NCBI GenBank assembly: GCA_938048505.1
Contig: CALIUX010000260.1
Span: 1-9,910, forward strand
Origin: an uncultured Pseudomonadales bacterium
GTDB taxonomy: Bacteria > Pseudomonadota > Gammaproteobacteria > Pseudomonadales > Cellvibrionaceae
Direction of reading: 5' to 3'
Length of the DNA: 9,910 bases
Part shown: positions 7,727 to 9,910 of the stretch, in pieces
Layout: each line of letters opens with the position of its first letter
Position numbering within the stretch: the first letter of the stretch is position 1
Notes under the pieces: model-generated
The model's input: only the letters and a program-made list of their open reading frames with translations
Database searches by the model: none
Told to the model about the DNA's origin: nothing
Position numbers and translations under genes: made by a program

Positions 7727-8080
7727 CTAGACTGAAAACGATGCGCCACAGCCGCATGTTGAGCTGGCATTAGGGTTCTCAACCGTAAAACGAGAGCCCT
7801 CAAGGCCTTCTTTGTAGTCGACTTTTGAGCCAACTAAATAAGGGTAGCTCATTGCATCAACAATGACTCTCACCCCTTCTTTTTCAATAAGGGTATCGTC
7901 TTCATCGATGGCTTCTTCAAAGCTAAAGCCGTATTGAAACCCTGAGCAACCGCCGCCTGTTACATAAACCCGCAGTGATAAGTCAGTATTGTCCTCCTCC
8001 TCAATCAAGCTGCGAACTTTGGCAACAGCATTGCCGGTGACTTGAATAGGAGTTGGGGTATAGGTTTGTGTGGTAGTCAT
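7727..8080 (-). CDS. erpA: Iron-sulfur cluster insertion protein ErpA
   Basis: A 117-residue A-type carrier that receives Fe-S clusters from the assembly scaffold and passes them to apo-proteins, in E. coli including IspG/IspH and respiratory enzymes. The three cluster-ligand cysteines are present: Cys45 in [12 protein letters not shown], and Cys109 and Cys111 in the C-terminal STCGCGASF. The segments [19 protein letters not shown] and EGLEGSRF match E. coli ErpA (114 residues) almost word for word and favour ErpA over IscA or SufA. The start ATG at 8080 follows AGAGG by five bases. It is the last gene of the minus-strand group headed by argC, but has its own candidate promoter and a 158-base gap before it. 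It is convergent with the SPOR gene. Confidence 0.96.
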   Translation of the reverse strand: MTTTQTYTPTPIQVTGNAVAKVRSLIEEEDNTDLSLRVYVTGGGCSGFQYGFSFEEAIDEDDTLIEKEGVRVIVDAMSYPYLVGSKVDYKEGLEGSRFTVENPNASSTCGCGASFSV

Positions 8081-8103
8081 AACAGCCTCTGCGGATTCAA
8101 GAC

Positions 8104-8140
8104 GAATTGTGTTGAGCTATCGTGAATTAGTCAAGCTATC
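8104..8140. repeat. Imperfect direct repeat across the erpA promoter
   Basis: Two related copies, GAATTGTGTTGAGCTATC (8104-8121) and GAATTAGTCAAGCTATC (8124-8140), start 20 bases apart, about two helical turns. They share GAATT at the left and AGCTATC at the right, and they cover the -10 and -35 boxes. This could be a regulator binding site. It only partly resembles an IscR type 1 site. Confidence 0.35.
8106..8134 (-). promoter_or_regulatory. Candidate sigma-70 promoter for erpA
   Basis: On the minus strand TTGACT (8134-8129) and CACAAT (8111-8106) are separated by exactly 17 bases. The expected start near 8099 gives a leader of about 20 bases. The -35 box is near-perfect and the -10 box matches at four of six positions. 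Confidence 0.45.
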
Positions 8141-8238
8141 ATTAGCTGGGTTCCCTATTCGATACCCAGCATAACAAGCGCTAAACGGCTTGTGATCGTC
8201 AGCGTTAGGCTGTTGGTGCGTGTAGAAAAGCGCTCTGA

Positions 8239-8709
8239 TTAAGAAGCGTTTTGTGCTTTGGCGCTAGTGATTTTTTCCACTTTACTGACGTTATCAGCAT
8301 TTTTACCGTCTGCTTTGTTTACACCTTTTGCATTGGTGTTAGCTGTTTTCTCGTCAAAATGTACTAAGTTGCCATTCACTTGCGAGCCTTTGATCATCTC
8401 GATGACATTATAATAAACATTGCCTTGTATAACGGCTTTGGCCGCCAGCTCAAGGTGTTGATCAGAGCGTACATCACCGTGGACATTACCATTGATAATG
8501 GCGCTCGGTGCGCGAACTTCGCCTTCTACTAGTCCTTTGTGGTGAATGACAAGGCGCGCATCTTTGCCACCTTCGGCAATGACGTTACCAATTACTGTAC
8601 CTTCAATCTGCAATTCACCGACAAAATGGATATCGCCAACCACTTTTGTACCCCGTGATACGAGAGTGTGATCACTGTTTGTCGCACTATTTTTTTTGGA
8701 GCCAAACAT
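8239..8709 (-). CDS. Bactofilin (polymer-forming cytoskeletal protein)
   Basis: A 156-residue protein of the bactofilin family. It has a short disordered N-terminus (MFGSKKNSATNSDH), a right-handed beta-helix core at about 15-118 with repeated short strands and Gly turns (KVVGDIHFVGELQIEG, GNVIAEGG, VEGEVRAPSAIINGNVHGDV, VIQGNVYYNV, IKGSQVNGNLV), and a low-complexity Ala/Lys/Asn tail (120-156). Bactofilins polymerise without nucleotide at the inner face of the membrane and act in cell shape, stalks, division or positioning of cell-wall enzymes; the role here is not known. The start ATG at 8709 follows AGAGGA by seven bases. It lies downstream of the DUF6776 gene with a 227-base gap and upstream of erpA. 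No M23 peptidase gene, a common bactofilin neighbour, is in view. Confidence 0.93.
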   Translation of the reverse strand: MFGSKKNSATNSDHTLVSRGTKVVGDIHFVGELQIEGTVIGNVIAEGGKDARLVIHHKGLVEGEVRAPSAIINGNVHGDVRSDQHLELAAKAVIQGNVYYNVIEMIKGSQVNGNLVHFDEKTANTNAKGVNKADGKNADNVSKVEKITSAKAQNAS

Positions 8710-8780
8710 CGTAGAATCCTCTTTTCAAAGCCACGGTCATTACATTAGCGTGACGATTAATAAATTAGCGACTGCTATCA

Positions 8781-8794
8781 AATTATAGTTACAG
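8781..8794 (-). repeat. 14-base direct repeat with TATAAT, copy proximal to bactofilin
   Basis: AATTATAGTTACAG on the plus strand reads CTGTAACTATAATT on the minus strand, with TATAAT at 8787-8782. It is identical to the copy at 8870-8883. No good -35 box lies 16-18 bases upstream, so as a promoter it would need an activator. Leader to ATG 8709 would be about 67 bases. Confidence 0.5.
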
Positions 8795-8869
8795 ATAAAG
8801 CACTTTTATAAGTAAATTGTTATCACCGCTGAATGATTACCGCAGGTGATGATGGCAGATGAGTTGATG

Positions 8870-8883
8870 AATTATAGTTACAG
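8870..8883 (-). repeat. 14-base direct repeat with TATAAT, copy distal to bactofilin
   Basis: Identical to 8781-8794, with minus-strand TATAAT at 8876-8871. A TTGTTA lies 15 bases upstream, slightly short for a -35 box. The flanking TTATAG/CTATAA (11-base loop) also makes an inverted repeat here. The similarity extends past the 14 bases into a shared AAAGC. Confidence 0.5.
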
Positions 8884-8936
8884 CAAAGCTATAACAACAG
8901 CCGTAAACGGATTACCTAAAGTATGGGCTGCACGTT

Positions 8937-9683
8937 TTACCAAGAAAACTGTTTAGTGACACTCTTATTTTTTGATTTTTGATAGATTAGGCTAATCATA
9001 ACCGTTTCTGGGACGAAGTCAGCCGGTAGGGTAAAACTGCCTGTGAGTGTTTGAAAATAACGGTACTTCACTTTTAAGTCAGTCTCTTTGTCTGAGCTAA
9101 TATCAGCATAATCGAGAGTGATCGATTGCCCATTTTGCTGCCCGACGATATGAATCTTGACATGTCCTTGTACCCAGTTGGTATGTTGAACCAATTGTTT
9201 GGCGATCACTTTAAAACGATATTCGTGAGGGTTGCTGCCTGCTGTGCGCTCCCATTGATCAATATCAGGCCCTTTTTTACCCTGTTTAGGGTTCATAATG
9301 TTCTTGAAAAAGGCGTTTTCTTGCTGTGTTTTTTGCAGCGTAGCTCTGAGTGTGAGCAACTCTTTACGAATCGCTTCATTGGCTTTGCGGTCTACTTCTG
9401 CCCCCATTCGAGCGTTCATAAGCTGTTGCGTGAGATCGGCTGTTTGGGTCTCAAGCAGAGGTAATGACGCCTGGCTTTCGGCAAGCGCGCTTTCTAGAGT
9501 GGCCTTGCGCTCAGCGCCTACTTTATGACCTAATAAGTAGGCGCTGATAGTCGCAATTAAGGCCAGGGCGAGTAAGCTGCCGCGTATTATCCATGTCAAT
9601 AACGGCCGATGTCGCACGACAATCATTCGATGCTGGGTGGACTTATTCAAAGCACTTCGACCATTAAAGGGTGACGTATACAT
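8937..9683 (-). CDS. DUF6776-type inner-membrane coiled-coil protein
   Basis: A 248-residue protein that I recognise as the DUF6776 family by layout and by its place between argC and bactofilin. It has a short basic N-terminus, one membrane helix at about 30-52, a predicted coiled coil at about 56-125 (Glu/Ala/Leu-rich, e.g. ESALAESQASLPLLETQTA), then a compact domain at about 135-248 likely to be mostly beta (YRFKVIAKQL, VQGHVKIHIV, VKYRYFQTLTGSFTLPADFVPETVMISL). The topology is probably N-in with the coiled coil and C-terminal domain in the periplasm; there is no enzyme motif. The start is uncertain: ATG 9683 and ATG 9626 (19 residues shorter) both lack a Shine-Dalgarno sequence, and family similarity seems to begin near the second. 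It lies 40 bases after argC, suggesting co-transcription. A role with the downstream bactofilin is inference only. Confidence 0.75.
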   Translation of the reverse strand: MYTSPFNGRSALNKSTQHRMIVVRHRPLLTWIIRGSLLALALIATISAYLLGHKVGAERKATLESALAESQASLPLLETQTADLTQQLMNARMGAEVDRKANEAIRKELLTLRATLQKTQQENAFFKNIMNPKQGKKGPDIDQWERTAGSNPHEYRFKVIAKQLVQHTNWVQGHVKIHIVGQQNGQSITLDYADISSDKETDLKVKYRYFQTLTGSFTLPADFVPETVMISLIYQKSKNKSVTKQFSW

Positions 9684-9723
9684 TTTGTTTCATTGGCTTG
9701 TCCATTTAGGCACTAAGGCAACC

Positions 9724-9910
9724 TTAAGGCAATAATGGAACGCTATTCAGGCCGCAGCGTTCGTCCAGACCAAACATAATATTCATATTTTGCACAGCCT
9801 GGCCTGATGCGCCTTTGGTTAAGTTATCTTCAGCAACGGTAATCACCGCTGTATCGCGTCCTTGGGGTTGATGTACCGCAATACGGCAAAGATTAGTGCC
9901 TTTAACTGTT
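9724..9910 (-). CDS. argC: N-acetyl-gamma-glutamyl-phosphate reductase, C-terminal 61 residues (5' end outside window)
   Basis: ArgC reduces N-acetylglutamyl phosphate to the semialdehyde with NADPH, the third step of arginine synthesis. Only the C-terminal end is visible, read from 9909 to the TAA at 9726-9724. It shows GTNLCRIAV, a TVAEDNL segment and the diagnostic [19 protein letters not shown], which closes ArgC proteins. The tail after GLDE ([11 protein letters not shown]) is family-typical in length. The catalytic Cys and NADPH domain are out of view. Two TAAGGCAA copies 11 bases apart (9714-9721 and 9725-9732, plus strand) overlap the stop, a small local duplication. Gene order with DUF6776, bactofilin and erpA fits the arrangement I recall from Pseudomonas. 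Confidence 0.93.
   Translation of the reverse strand, partial: TVKGTNLCRIAVHQPQGRDTAVITVAEDNLTKGASGQAVQNMNIMFGLDERCGLNSVPLLP

Larger units (their letters stand above)
8081..8238. other. Gap between bactofilin and erpA, with hairpins and a promoter
   Basis: On the minus strand, leaving the bactofilin stop, two stems follow: 8174-8193 (ACAAGC/GCTTGT, 8-base loop) and 8145-8170 (GCTGGGT/ACCCAGC, 12-base loop). The erpA promoter candidate comes next. No T-tract follows either stem. The layout suggests partial separation of erpA transcription from the upstream genes. Confidence 0.5.
8710..8936. other. Regulatory gap before the bactofilin gene
   Basis: This 227-base gap is longer than expected inside an operon. 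It contains a 14-base direct repeat carrying a perfect TATAAT on the minus strand (listed separately) and a bulged stem at 8822-8850 (ATCACCGC against GCAGGTGAT). No small gene is supportable. It probably holds a separate promoter for bactofilin. Confidence 0.5.

Noticed and set aside
8106..8140. A full IscR type 1 operator at erpA
   Set aside because: Only the left half (around TTGACTAATTCA) resembles the consensus; the right half does not match.
9126..9528. Plus-strand frames opposite the DUF6776 gene
   Set aside because: They are antisense to a gene with clear membrane, coiled-coil and family features and show no domain of their own.

Overview
The window looks like chromosomal DNA of a mesophilic gammaproteobacterium, probably a relative of the Pseudomonas/Oceanospirillum/Cellvibrio groups. 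Evidence is the close match, from memory, of IlvI, ErpA and ArgC to gammaproteobacterial proteins, and the argC - DUF6776 - bactofilin - erpA gene order, which I recall from Pseudomonas. Base composition appears moderate throughout. I see no tRNA, rRNA, CRISPR array, transposase, integrase or phage gene.

Layout. (1) 1-1671, minus: ilvI, acetolactate synthase large subunit, cut at its C-terminus by the window edge. (2) 1672-2189: non-coding, containing several perfect inverted repeats. (3) 2190-2738, minus: an exported YHS-domain protein. (4) 2739-3264: non-coding, divergent, with a perfect 17-bp inverted repeat. (5) 3265-6843, plus: a 1192-residue membrane-anchored hybrid histidine kinase (TM-PAS-PAS-GAF-HisKA-HATPase-degenerate receiver-receiver-HPt) with no response regulator beside it. 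(6) 6971-7720, plus: an FtsN-like SPOR-domain protein. (7) 7727-9910, minus: erpA, bactofilin, a DUF6776 membrane/coiled-coil protein and the 3' end of argC, transcribed in the order argC, DUF6776, bactofilin, erpA.

How the genes relate. ilvI (branched-chain amino acids), argC (arginine) and erpA (Fe-S cluster delivery) are housekeeping genes. SPOR protein, bactofilin and DUF6776 protein form a loose cell-envelope theme: peptidoglycan binding at the septum, a cytoskeletal polymer at the inner membrane, and an inner-membrane coiled-coil protein that could be its partner. The kinase is an apparently orphan multistep phosphorelay protein, and its cognate regulator should lie elsewhere. I found no clear novel multi-gene system. 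The most unusual features are non-coding: the 17-bp palindrome, the hairpin cluster after the YHS gene, and duplicated -10-like repeats before the bactofilin gene.
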